Shown here: one piece after another, positions 42,530 through 53,052 of the stretch
Layout of the letters: every line of letters starts with the position of its first letter
Numbering within the stretch: the first letter of the stretch is position 1
Assembly: GCA_900095095.1 (NCBI GenBank)
Contig: FMBT01000358.1
Coordinates: forward strand, 175,361 to 239,360
Origin: Fragilariopsis cylindrus CCMP1102
Lineage: Eukaryota > Bacillariophyta > Bacillariophyceae > Bacillariales > Bacillariaceae
Length of the DNA stretch: 64,000 nucleotides
Reading direction: 5' to 3'
Notes under the pieces: model-generated
What the model saw: the letters and a program-made list of their open reading frames with translations, nothing else
What the model was told of the DNA's origin: nothing
Databases searched by the model: none
Made by a program: the position numbers and the translations under genes

Positions 42530-43693
42530 TTATTTCTTGTTGCGTTTGCTTTTCTTTTCTATAAACTTCTTTGCCTCTTCGCGTCCGATAACTCGCATCC
42601 CAGATGCATCGGTAATTTTTTCTACCACTCCTGCATCTTCTAAATTTTTATTCATGATAAGCGCTTGCGATGCAGCCATGCTATCGGCTTGTTCGTACAA
42701 ATCTTTCATTTTTCCAAATATACTCTGGTCTTCTTCCTTAGCAGACGTTTCTTTTGTCTCTTCGTCAACTGTAGCAACGGGTGTTTCTTCCTTGTCCAAA
42801 TCGAGGCTATTATCAGAAGAACCTGATATAGCTGTTGTTGTTGCTGTTGTGGTCGTCGTCGAAATTTTATCGGCATCATCATCCATTACAACTTCAGATA
42901 GAGCTGCTATACGTTTCTTTTCCTTCCCCGATTGTCGCATTTTCTTACTTCTTTTAGCTACTTTTCCGGTATTTTTTTGTTTCTTCTTAGTTCTCTGTTC
43001 ACGTCGACGTTCTAATTCCTCGTAAATCTTTTCGGCATTAAGTCTTTTGGTGTCAAATTCAGCTTCTGCCAATAATCCCGAACCACCTCCGAATAAAAGA
43101 CAGAATACGCCACCGATTTTATTGATAAATAGAAATTTAGATATAGGATTCGCGACTACCCATCTAAAGCCACTCTGTTCTAAGATAGACATATCGAGAG
43201 ACGAGGGGCTATCGGAACGTAATTCCGTAAGAAATCCATTAAACGAAGCAAGACCAATTCCAAAAATTGCAAGTGTAGTGTAGAGTGCTACTCGCTGCCC
43301 ACGATCTTTCGCAGCTTCAGTATTTGCCTCTGCCTTAAAAATTTCTTCTTTCAATTCCTCGGGTATTTTCGATTCGTAAACACTGAGAAATTCTAACAGT
43401 CGATTATGAAGACGCGTATCGCCGATTCGAATGCTGTTACCACGATCATGCTTCAAATTAAATCCTTGCTGTCTCTGTTGTTGCTGCTGCTGTGATCGAT
43501 ATGATCCTATCACTGATGTTGTTATTATTGCTGTTTGGGATCTTGTGGTTTGTTGGTTTGCTGGTACCACAGTAGTTACGAAACCAAAGGACTCATCGAC
43601 ACATTGTCCTAAGAAAACCGTGACGACAAACAACACCGCCTTCAAACACAAATAATTATTGCGACGTCCGCCGCAAAAATAAGAAGATACCAT
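42530..43693 (-). CDS. Putative plastid membrane protein of unknown function
   Basis: 387 residues, single exon. The leader LKAVLFVVTVFLGQCVDESFGF has a hydrophobic core and an SFGF motif as in plastid presequences, then a glutamine run (about residues 68-73). Two probable membrane helices follow (LYTTLAIFGIGLASFNGFL and FLFINKIGGVFCLLFGGGS). A long Lys-rich soluble region (KKKQKNTGKVAKRSKKMR), a Thr-rich linker and a C-terminal helical part come next. No recognised domain. It is convergent with the gene at 40870, and both lead with similar presequences. Confidence 0.65.
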   Translation of the reverse strand: MVSSYFCGGRRNNYLCLKAVLFVVTVFLGQCVDESFGFVTTVVPANQQTTRSQTAIITTSVIGSYRSQQQQQQRQQGFNLKHDRGNSIRIGDTRLHNRLLEFLSVYESKIPEELKEEIFKAEANTEAAKDRGQRVALYTTLAIFGIGLASFNGFLTELRSDSPSSLDMSILEQSGFRWVVANPISKFLFINKIGGVFCLLFGGGSGLLAEAEFDTKRLNAEKIYEELERRREQRTKKKQKNTGKVAKRSKKMRQSGKEKKRIAALSEVVMDDDADKISTTTTTATTTAISGSSDNSLDLDKEETPVATVDEETKETSAKEEDQSIFGKMKDLYEQADSMAASQALIMNKNLEDAGVVEKITDASGMRVIGREEAKKFIEKKSKRNKK

Positions 43694-44171
43694 TTTTGTT
43701 TTTTGAGATGCTCAATGAAAGCAATTGATTATTTCACGGCTACCGTAAAGATTGAATGGAACAACAATGGTTATATCCACAAGAAGAAGAAGACGGAGTT
43801 TCTGATAGCGAATTTGTATGCTGTCAGGGGTAATAATTTCCTGTATGCTGTACGTTTGTTGTTCAAATTAAAATCTAGCAGATCAGCAGCTTGGCTTTTC
43901 GTTATGAACAACGTTGATTGATTGATTGAGCATTGATGGACTCCGATAAGGACGGACTTTAACCCTAGCCTTAATTATCTTTAACCAGCCTGCGCGCCTG
44001 CCGTATGCTCCAAGAAATTCAAAATCCTCTTGATCTTAAAGCTAACTAAATGTAGGAACGTAACAGTAACGTTAGTGTACCTGAAAAACAAAAAGCATTT
44101 AAACAGATGAAAACCATCATTGTTAACAGCGTTAACACACCTGTAACGATCAGTTCATCCACAAATAAATA

Positions 44172-44912
44172 ATGATGCCGAATGAAAGTAATACCGGCGA
44201 AAGCAGTAACTCGGTCGATAGGAAGAATCCTTCGCCTTCGGTTACCGTCAAAAATAGCAATACAAATGCTGCTGCATTTACATCAATAACGTCAACCTAT
44301 GAAAATTATCTTGCCTTGACTGAAAAAGCGCTCCAGAAGAGCCGAGAATCTCTCGACACACGCACTTTGATCCAGTTGGCATATGGTGATGACACTGCAC
44401 ATATTGGGGGGAGTGATATGTTGATAGGCATTCTTGATGGCGTGTTGGAAAAGATAGTCAAAGAAACAGTCCTTCAAGAAGTGAAACGATATGGCACTTC
44501 ATCCCCCAAGCAGCAACAGCAGGAGCAAGACGACGATGCAACAGCGAGGATGACTCCCCAACAACGTCTCAATAAGATCGATCAGGCCGTTTTAGATGTT
44601 ATTGAATGGGAAGCGAGACGAGACCAAATCGAAGGCTTAGATGTCAAGTCTGCACGAGACGCTCTCAATAAGAATCTGTTGCCCGAAGGAGTCTCGATGG
44701 AGGATATGATCACCTATCGTGAACACGAACAAAGACTTAAAGCCCGAACAGCCCTGCAACAAGAATTACAAAGAATAGAAAAAGAAATTTCGGTGTTGAA
44801 AGAAACGCGTACAAAGAAACAAGATAATCTTCGACAGCAATTGGGGCAGGTGGAAAAGGTAGAAAGAGAATTGGAAGCTTCTGCCAATGTCGTTGCCATG
44901 GTCACAACGTGA
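44172..44912 (+). CDS. Helical protein, possibly Nnf1/PMF1-like kinetochore subunit
   Basis: 246 residues, single exon, start ATGATG at 44172. A disordered Ser/Asn N-terminus (about 40 residues) is followed by helices: YENYLALTEKALQKSRESL, MLIGILDGVLEKIVKETVLQ, LNKIDQAVLDVIEWEARRDQ, LPEGVSMEDMITYREHEQR, then a coiled coil to the end. The order of helices, with a loop ending in a ...P.G...D... step before the coiled coil, is reminiscent of Nnf1/PMF1 of the MIS12 complex. That comparison rests on layout, not on a diagnostic motif. A glutamine run (PKQQQQEQ) interrupts the middle. Confidence 0.6.
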   Translation: MMPNESNTGESSNSVDRKNPSPSVTVKNSNTNAAAFTSITSTYENYLALTEKALQKSRESLDTRTLIQLAYGDDTAHIGGSDMLIGILDGVLEKIVKETVLQEVKRYGTSSPKQQQQEQDDDATARMTPQQRLNKIDQAVLDVIEWEARRDQIEGLDVKSARDALNKNLLPEGVSMEDMITYREHEQRLKARTALQQELQRIEKEISVLKETRTKKQDNLRQQLGQVEKVERELEASANVVAMVTT

Positions 44913-46027
44913 CTTCTTGTATAAAGTTGGAAGTATACACAAAGAATCTAGTCAGGGGGTCGTTATCTACTCAGTTACTTTGGAATAGTATGAGCGAGGA
45001 TTATCAAGCTATAATTACTTTGACAATTAATGTATAATATTTAAAGATGACATAAATTATGTTCTTATATACGTCAATCAAATAGTAAACTATTACCCAC
45101 TTGATGTAGCACGCTAGTATGGATTAAAGTCGAAGTCGTATGAAGGTCGCATCAAAAAAGACGGATACCAAGATATAGGATAAATTCTATGACGAGAATA
45201 TTATCTACATAGTATCTTTTATTCTGCGGTAGTTGTAGTAACTTCTATTCTGTTACACCGAGTACACATACATTTATCTCTCTTGACTCGTCTTAGATTT
45301 GTCTATAATCTGGAATATTTTTCATCCACACATCCACTTAGAATAACCAAATGTTTGATGTAATAAAAAGGTGTGTGTGTGTGTTGGGGGGGGGGGGGGG
45401 GGTTAGGATGGTGTTGACTTACATAGGATATATAATAGTAATAGTATACTTTGTAGGGGCAGAAGTGGCGCCTGTAAGCTGAGTCCAATGCTAAAAGAGT
45501 AACAAAAGGAAAAAGGCATCAGTTAGTTGCTGCTATAGTACTACTGCAACCCCCCTGCGCTTACAGTAGCTGCAGAAGATGCATTTTTGAAACATCAAAG
45601 GTGCAAGGAATTGGCTTGTGATTATGGGTTCCCATTGTAAAGTGACAAGATCAAAATAGAGTGTAGTATGGACCAATTCATGGTCAGACACCAAACATAT
45701 CCAGGTTTAAGTTGTAACTTAGTTAAAACTACACACATAAGTTACTGCATAATAACACAGTTGTACTTCCTTAGCTTCTAACCAATTCATCGCGCCAAAA
45801 TAATTCACCATGACGCTTTACTACCGGTAGCAATGATCATGATGTTTGTATTTAACGATGACAAAACTGTTGACAATGACACATTCCGATTTCCAACAGA
45901 AACGAGCGTAATAGCAAGTCTAGTAAAATATTTAGAAAAGAAAGGAAAGGAATATATAAATTGTATTAGGCAGAATCTTACTATTGTCTTACTATATACA
46001 GAGTGTTAACATACATGATCGTAAACC
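44913..46027. other. Intergenic region with (GT)n and poly(G)
   Basis: About 1.1 kb. It contains a (GT)n tract running into 17 consecutive G at 45386-45402. No conserved frame. The right end is the promoter side of the RAD5-like gene. Confidence 0.5.
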
Positions 46028-49000
46028 ATGGCTAGCAACAAAAAACGAGCAGCAGGTGGTGGTGGTTGCAGCACAGAAGGAAGAAGCATAGTGGAAAAAC
46101 TTGATATTTTGCGTTCATTAGGTGTGCCTGTTGTGGAGTCTGATCTTGCTAGATGTCTATCACAATCTGGTTGGAATGTAGAAATAGCTGCTGAAAGATT
46201 AATTACTGGCCAATTTAGACCCTCGAAGAAACCGAACAAGAAAATTAACTCCGACCTCAATATCAATACTAAAGCGAGCACCTCATCATCGCCATCATCA
46301 TCGTCGCCATCGTCATTATCGCCGACTTCAGCATCATTCGGCTCAAACAAGACTCCACGACAAGCAATCACCCGAAAGAAAAGTGACCATCGTAACGTTA
46401 CGCCGTCATCGACTGGATCATTCAGAAAAGCAGAATCGAACATATCTCAGCCGTCACCAAAGCTTCCCAAAACCACGTCGACAAGTAATAGAAGTTGCAA
46501 TGTAACTACTGATCGAATGGGAAAGGAAGGGAACATAGATAATGGTTGTTGGCTCTTATGTCAACGTTGGGTCAGCGATGGTGTGAATCTAAAACGTGAT
46601 GCTAACTGCGAATACCAAGAAGAATTACACGTTCTAGTAGAAACATCATCGGCATCACCAAATAATGGGAGTAGGAATGATAATAGCAACAGTAATCGGT
46701 ATCAGCAAAACAAAACAAATAAAAACAATGACAACAGCCTGAGATTTCGGTCTGGGACGCGTCGTATTGAGGGAAGTTTCCCTCGTTATCTTTCATTGAT
46801 ACTTGGTCCGCTACTTCGAAATCGGCTCGTTATAATAAAGGCTACTACGTTGATGGAAGAACGTCGATTAAATATTGGTTCTCAAGTAGCATTTAGCTTG
46901 TCGGTATGGATTGATCCGATCGAATTCTTCGCCATCTTTGATGATGACAACAGCAACAACAACAACAACAGTAACAATAACAATAACAATAACGATGGGA
47001 AAACGACAAGTACCTCTGAACGTGACAGCAGCAAAGCTATCGGTGCCTCATATTCAAAACAGTTTGTTGCCTCCGCAGCATATTCTGGCGATAACGGTGC
47101 TAGCAAAAATGGTCGAGGTCTAAATAACAATGATTGCAATAACAATAATTGCCGCGAGGCCGCCTTTTTGCTATTGCAATGGGCGCAACATGGAAAGCCA
47201 GAAGTCCAAAACGACAATAATGCGAACAAACAGGCGGTATTGGGATCGGGATTGGGTGATGACGACGACGATGATGACGATGATGACGATGATGACGAGA
47301 ACGAAGAAGACGTCGATATGACGAAGTCCCTCGTCCACAAATCGGCGCTTGATGAGTTGGCTGCCATTCCTGATTGGGCTCAAGGCGTTCTCAGCACCGA
47401 GCGCAACGAAACTACTGGTATCACGAACGACAATGACGATGATGAAAACACAATGGATACACCTTCAGGTTTCAAAGACGGTGTTCAGCTTCGACCGTAC
47501 CAAAAACAGGCTCTATACTGGATGACTCAACGAGAAAAGAAAGTTGGCAGCGGTAGAAGTGAGTTAATTCAACTATTAAAAGAATTAGCCGGTGTAACGA
47601 AGCCAATAGGAGGAGGCGATGACGATGAAGTGACTGTATTAGATACACAAAAGACGATCTGCTGTGATTGCGGTCCCGTCCAGGTCGATACTAATCGGGT
47701 AGAAGCACCCTCGGTTGCTGCTTTTGCGAATAATATGTCGACATCTTTGACGGCGCACCACCACCCATTGTGGGAACAGCGATTTTTATGCAACGACCAA
47801 CAAAAAAAAGCTTTAAGTTTTTTCGTCCAACCTTGTTTTCGAAATGCAGCCGCTGCCCCTCCACCGCCCCCAGCTCCAGCTCGGGGTGGCATTCTTGCTG
47901 ATTCTATGGGCCTGGGAAAAACCGTCCAACTGCTCTCAATGATGCAAGCAGATAAAGAAGATGAAGATGAAAATGAAACTAGCTACTATGGGACACTAGT
48001 TGTAGCGCCCCTATCCCTTCTGCACCAGTGGGAGCAAGAAATAGAAACCAAAACACACCTTACGCACCGAATTCATTATAACGATGGAAAAAAGAAATTA
48101 TGTGTGCGTTATGATAACATCGACGTTGTGTTGACTACCTTTGGGACACTTCAGGCTGAATTTCGAACTCAGCAAAAGCAAAACGAAACGACAGGCAAGC
48201 TCCTATCCAAAATGTGGAAGAGAGTTATTTTGGATGAATGTCACATAATTAAAAATCATCAAACCCTTGTCGCCAAAGCATGTTGTTCGGTTCGCGCAGA
48301 AAGAAGATGGTGTGTTTCAGGAACAATTATTCAGAACTCGCTACATGACCTTTATTCCCTAATACGATTTCTTCGTCACGAACCATTCTGCGAAAAAGCA
48401 TTCTGGAATAACACCATTACCAAGGTAGATTTTTCTGTTGCTTTAGATCGTGTTAAAAAAATAATTTGCCCAATCATGATACGTCGAACGAAAGAGACAC
48501 TTGACAGAAACGGGAAGCCGATTTTAATCCTTCCTGAAATCGAGTAAGTGACTTGACTATTATTTTTCTTCTTCATAGTGTCGTAAAACCATTGCTTAAA
48601 GTCCTTCTGTTTCTTTTTATCTTCTAGCTACAAGTCGGTTACGGTAGAATTTTCTCCAGAGGAAAGACAGTTTTATGAGGCTCTTTACCGGAAATCATTC
48701 GACATTTTCAAAGGTTTCATCCAAGCCGGAAAAGCATCTTCATCTTGGCTCAAGATTTTCTCTTTACTGCATCGACTACGCCAGAGCTGTTCTCACGTTG
48801 CCCTGACAGTAAAGTCACACCTTGATGACGAAGAGTGGACGTCAAATATCGAAAACGAAGCTCCCACGAAAAAAAGAACAAACCAAGACCAAGAGAATGA
48901 TAAAGACTCAATTGATTCATCTTTTCTGGAAGATCTTCATCAAACATTCAAATCGATGCAAAGCAGATCAAATACTGTTAACGACGATTCAAACAATGAG

Positions 49001-50214
49001 TATGTTTCGTCAGTAGCTCAAATGCTCAATAATGCTATTCAAAATGAATCATCAGAGTTAAATGAAGAGTGTCCTATTTGTCTTGACGTCATTGATGTGG
49101 CGACGGAGCCTGTCCTCACCCCGTGCCTTCACATGTTCTGCAAAGGTTGTCTACTGGATTATACGAAGAATGAGAGGCAGAAGAAACTATCAAATACAAA
49201 AACGGTAAATCCAATCTGCTTAAACAGTGGAAACTGCCCTGTTTGCTCTAAAGAAATCGACGATCGAAAGATTCTTCGAATGAAATATTCCAGTAGTGGA
49301 AAGATCCAGACTAGTTTCCTTCATCAACAATATCAAGAAATTTCACCTGAAGATTCCTCTCACAACGAGGAAGATGTAGACGCTAGAAAAACTCTACAGA
49401 CAGCCATTAAAGGATCGAGTAGTTCGAAACTAGCAGCTATTCATAAAGAATTGCAAATTATTTGGGAAAAAGAACCAGGATCAAAAGTGCTGATATTTTC
49501 TCAATTTTTGGGATTCCTAGATATCATACAGAAATCTTTCAAAACGAACAATATTCGCTACTCGCGATTGGATGGGTCCCTGAGCTTGAAGGATAGAATG
49601 AAGGTCCTTCGTGACTTTGGATGTGAATCTCCAGGATCCACCTCGTCTCTGAATTCAAATGCTGGATCGGTTTTGTTGATTAGTATGAAAGCTGGAGGAG
49701 TGGTATGTATATTATATTGTTGTATTGTTGTTGACATTTTCAAATTGTACTGTAGAAATATCATCGAATATTTACTAACTGTCAAATGAACAAACAATGT
49801 TTTTGTATTTGTTTCTTATTAGGGATTGAACCTTGTTGCAGCGAGAAGTGTCTTTATCGTTGGTAAGCAAATACAATATTATATTATAAGGGGTTATATT
49901 CTTAAGTTCTTTATATGCATGCATGACTAACCACATCATCTTTCTTTAACATTTTAAAAGACCCCTGGTGGAATTCCGCCGTTGAAGATCAGTGCGTCGA
50001 CAGAATTCATAGAATTGGCCAAACCGCTGAAAAGATCTACGTTCGGAAGTTTTTTGTGTCGAATAGTATCGAAGAGCGCATTCTTGAGCTACAAAAACGC
50101 AAGAAAAATATAGCCAGTGCCATTTTGTGTGACAAGGGAACTGCAGGAGCGGATGGAATAGGGGCTCGTCCGTCTTTGGAGGATTTCAGAATTCTTTTTG
50201 GAGACTTGACTTGA
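46028..50214 (+). CDS. RAD5: RAD5/HLTF-type SNF2 translocase with HIRAN-like and RING domains
   Basis: 1,294 residues in four exons: 46028-48543, 48628-49702, 49823-49862 and 49961-50214 (introns 84, 120, 98 nt). It is a post-replication repair factor: a RING E3 ligase for PCNA polyubiquitination combined with a fork-reversing ATPase. Order: a UBA-like N-terminus (DILRSLGVPVVESDLARCLS), Ser-rich linker, HIRAN-like module (RRIEGSFPRYLSLILGPLLR, LNIGSQVAFSLSVW), poly-Asn and poly-Asp tracts, then SNF2-N (GGILADSMGLGKTVQLL; VILDECHIIKN). RING (CPICLDVIDV, TPCLHMFCKGCLL, CPVCSKEI) is inserted before the helicase-C half (VLIFSQFLGFLDII, GGVGLNLVAARSVFIVDPWW, RIHRIGQT). This insertion order is diagnostic of the Rad5 group. 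The Walker-A lead reads ADSMGLGKT, where most relatives have an acidic residue at the S. ATG context is ACCATGG. Confidence 0.93.
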
Positions 50215-51133
50215 TCAGCCATTAGGTTCGCGTAGTATAAAGGAAGCTTTTTTAGGGGGGGGGGGGGGGGACTACACACCTTAACCAACAAAATCAAGTG
50301 CAATGCATGCAATGCTATATTTTTGCAGTGTCGCGTCATCAAATGGAAACGATGATGCTTTTTTTACAACTGTTACTCTGTACTTCGGTATTTACTATTC
50401 TATGACATAAAAGATTGATCGAAATCGATGTCTTAACTAGAAAGCACCCATACATCTCTGAGGTCGCGTTAACATTCATCACAATCTAGGCCGTATCCGC
50501 CTAGAACGTGCTTTCCTGGAACTGAAAAACCAATATACTAAACGACGTACTTTGGTGGTCTCATTTTGCTGGTACATCCATAATTATATGATCTACCAGG
50601 GTACTAGATAGACGAGTAACTTATTGTATCTTGCGGCTACTGTACGCACAAAGTATGACGATATGTACTACTAGATAGCACAACGGGGTACGACTGAGTC
50701 ATTTGAGATTATTTTAAGTGCCTTATGATTCTCGATAAAAGTGAGAACGCAAAAAAAAAACATTTTGGAGCGAACCACTTTATGATTTCTGAAGCAGTGG
50801 CCTACAAAAAAATTTACACTAGCAAAAGCATTCCTGTTACTTGATTATGTTATCTGTGTATTGCTAGTTTTCGTATGTAATGGGAATTTGCAATCAGATG
50901 GTTATGGGCGCATTTGCTATCTTATTTGGCCTTAGCTTTAGTAATTTTGGTCAGCGATTTTGAGCAAACACTTAGCCAACGAACAAATAAATATAAATGG
51001 TAACAAATTTACTTCACTGTTGCGTTGTCGATGCAACACTGGCTACTTGTACTATACACAGTAACGTGCATATTTTATTTTACTTGCTTTGTTTGACATA
51101 GTATCATCCATTTCTTTCCTTTTCCCCCTTTCG
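50215..51133. other. Intergenic sequence with poly(G) run
   Basis: It contains 16 consecutive G at 50255-50270, only about 40 bp after the RAD5-like stop codon, so probably in its 3' untranslated region. The rest is AT-rich and carries no supported feature. Confidence 0.5.
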
Positions 51134-51778
51134 TCATTTGAAACTAGAAGGATCGAGATCAATTCCCTTCTGAGAAATAACCCATATGTCTTTCGTATCT
51201 CTATACAATTCGTTGTAGTCGAGACCATACCCTACAATAAAATGGTCAGGTATAGAAAATCCAACATACTTTGCCTTACATTTCTGGGGCACTTTAATAC
51301 GTTTTGAAAGAAGAGAGCAAACTTCCAATGATGCTGGGTTGACCTTTTCCTTCAAGATAGGAATCAAATGGGATAACGTCGTCCCGGTATCTACGATATC
51401 TTCAACTAGAATCACGTGTTTTTCCTTCAGACCTTCCAAATCTTTATCCAAAAGTCCCATCTTCACGTTTCCCGTAGAGCCCATCCCCTCATAGGATGAC
51501 ACTCTTATAAATTCCATACTGTATCCTTGTCGACAATCCTGCAAAGCGTCGAGTAAATGCTGGTAGAAAGGATTTGCTCCTTTCAACACGCAAACTATGA
51601 CAGGTCGACAACCCCGGTAATCTTCATTGATCTGCACTGCTAAGGAGCGCACAACTTCTTTGATTTCTTCCTTGCTAATCATTAGACTGTCGAAATGGCC
51701 TTCATATTCTGTTGGATAAACACAATTCGAAGCATCAAGCTTCCTCGAGTCGTCAGGGATAATTATAGGGTCAACCAT
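51134..51778 (-). CDS. HPRT: Hypoxanthine-guanine phosphoribosyltransferase
   Basis: Purine salvage enzyme making IMP/GMP from base plus PRPP. 214 residues, single exon. The signature type I PRTase motif VILVEDIVDTGTTL (PRPP loop) is intact. Also seen: CVLKGANPFYQHLLDAL (pyrophosphate-binding loop region), the flexible-loop SSYEGMGSTGN with SY, and FSIPDHFIVGYGLDYNELYR (purine-binding, Asp for catalytic metal) with DIWVIS. Length and order match eukaryotic HGPRT. No targeting extension, so cytosolic. The C-terminus (DPSSFK) is not a peroxisomal signal. Confidence 0.95.
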   Translation of the reverse strand: MVDPIIIPDDSRKLDASNCVYPTEYEGHFDSLMISKEEIKEVVRSLAVQINEDYRGCRPVIVCVLKGANPFYQHLLDALQDCRQGYSMEFIRVSSYEGMGSTGNVKMGLLDKDLEGLKEKHVILVEDIVDTGTTLSHLIPILKEKVNPASLEVCSLLSKRIKVPQKCKAKYVGFSIPDHFIVGYGLDYNELYRDTKDIWVISQKGIDLDPSSFK

Positions 51779-53052
51779 GTTTCAATCTACGTTACCACAA
51801 CAACTATTCAAAGTATGCAGGGATTTCATTTGTCTCGAGAAATAATAATTATGATACGATATGATTTTCGAGTTGTCGAGATGTTTGATTTTTTTTATGA
51901 TTCATTTTTTTAAAATCGCGCGCATCTCTTTGATGGTCACGGTACATCATGTTAATGGTTGGACAACTGACGGACGACTAGTGACTTAATGGACAATCTT
52001 AACCTTATTTAACTTGAGCTTTAATTGAATAGAATTACTACCTGGAGAAGCACTAGTGCTTACTCATTAAGAAAGGGGGGAAGGGGGTGGAGGTACGCCC
52101 CGGCGCCGTAGTCGCCAAAGATCGCTGGCTGTTAAAACCAGTCAGTAGCTTACAAAGAGATGCCATTCTCTTAGCTTGTAACATCAGGCCAGTATCATAA
52201 TGCTTAGGTAAGTGAAAAGATGGGTTAGATTATAGATGAATATAATCGGGCTAAACATGAACTCATAGACTGGGGAGGGGATTCTCCATTCATGTCTTTA
52301 GTATAAAACATGGGGGACGTCTGCAACCCCAAATCTTCTAACTTCAATTTCGCCATTAGCAACAATACTTGCGTCATGTTCAAAAAACTTGAACCATTCA
52401 TATGGTATCAACCTCATCTCAATCCAGGGTGGGCGGGCAGGAGAATAAACTTAATACAGTTGATTTTGGTAGATACTTAAACTGATCAGGATAGGATCTT
52501 TAGATCTTATACTACTGACTTTAGTTCGAGGTAGACTTTTGATTAACTCTGATAACAAAGTTGTGGTCCTTTACCATTGTCTTGAGCCAAAGCATATATC
52601 AGAGCGCAACATATTCCTTGGTCCTGCGTCTCTTGTTGTTTGCGCGTTGTCTGCCACTTTCATGTACCTACTAAGCTTGGGCATGTTTGGGCTAATTGCA
52701 TTTTTTTTGAGAAGAACATTTGCTGTTACAGAATAGCAGAAACAAACTTTTGGCCCATTGATTTATTCCTCTTCAAATGTAACAATCATAACATATCAAT
52801 GAGGGTGTAGAACTTGAAGCTATTCCATCTGGGTATTCAAATTTTGCTAAACTTCTACTAAAATAAAAATAGTTCTGCGCTATTTTTGAAAGTTATCAAA
52901 GTTTTTGTACTGGAAAAAGTTGTATCAAAACATACTTTATGTCAGGTATTATACAATTGAATTCTATTATTATTACAGTCTTTTCTTGTTTCTCTCATCT
53001 TCTAGAAATTCCCTTACGGAAAATCCTGTGACCAAATTTGTAATATGAATGT
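51779..53052. other. Intergenic region upstream of HGPRT and downstream of COG4
   Basis: About 1.27 kb. It includes a G-rich patch (AAGAAAGGGGGGAAGGGGGTGG, about 52070-52090) followed by a GC-rich stretch. A 65-codon frame at 52539-52736 starts at TTG and looks random. Nothing else supported. Confidence 0.45.

Noticed and set aside
42522-43025. 167-codon + strand frame
   Set aside because: Antisense to the 42530-43693 gene. Hydrophobic and Ser-rich only because it mirrors Lys/Glu/Asp codons.
46882-47367. 161-codon - strand frame with Ser and Leu runs
   Set aside because: Antisense shadow of the poly-Asp and poly-Asn tracts of the RAD5-like gene.
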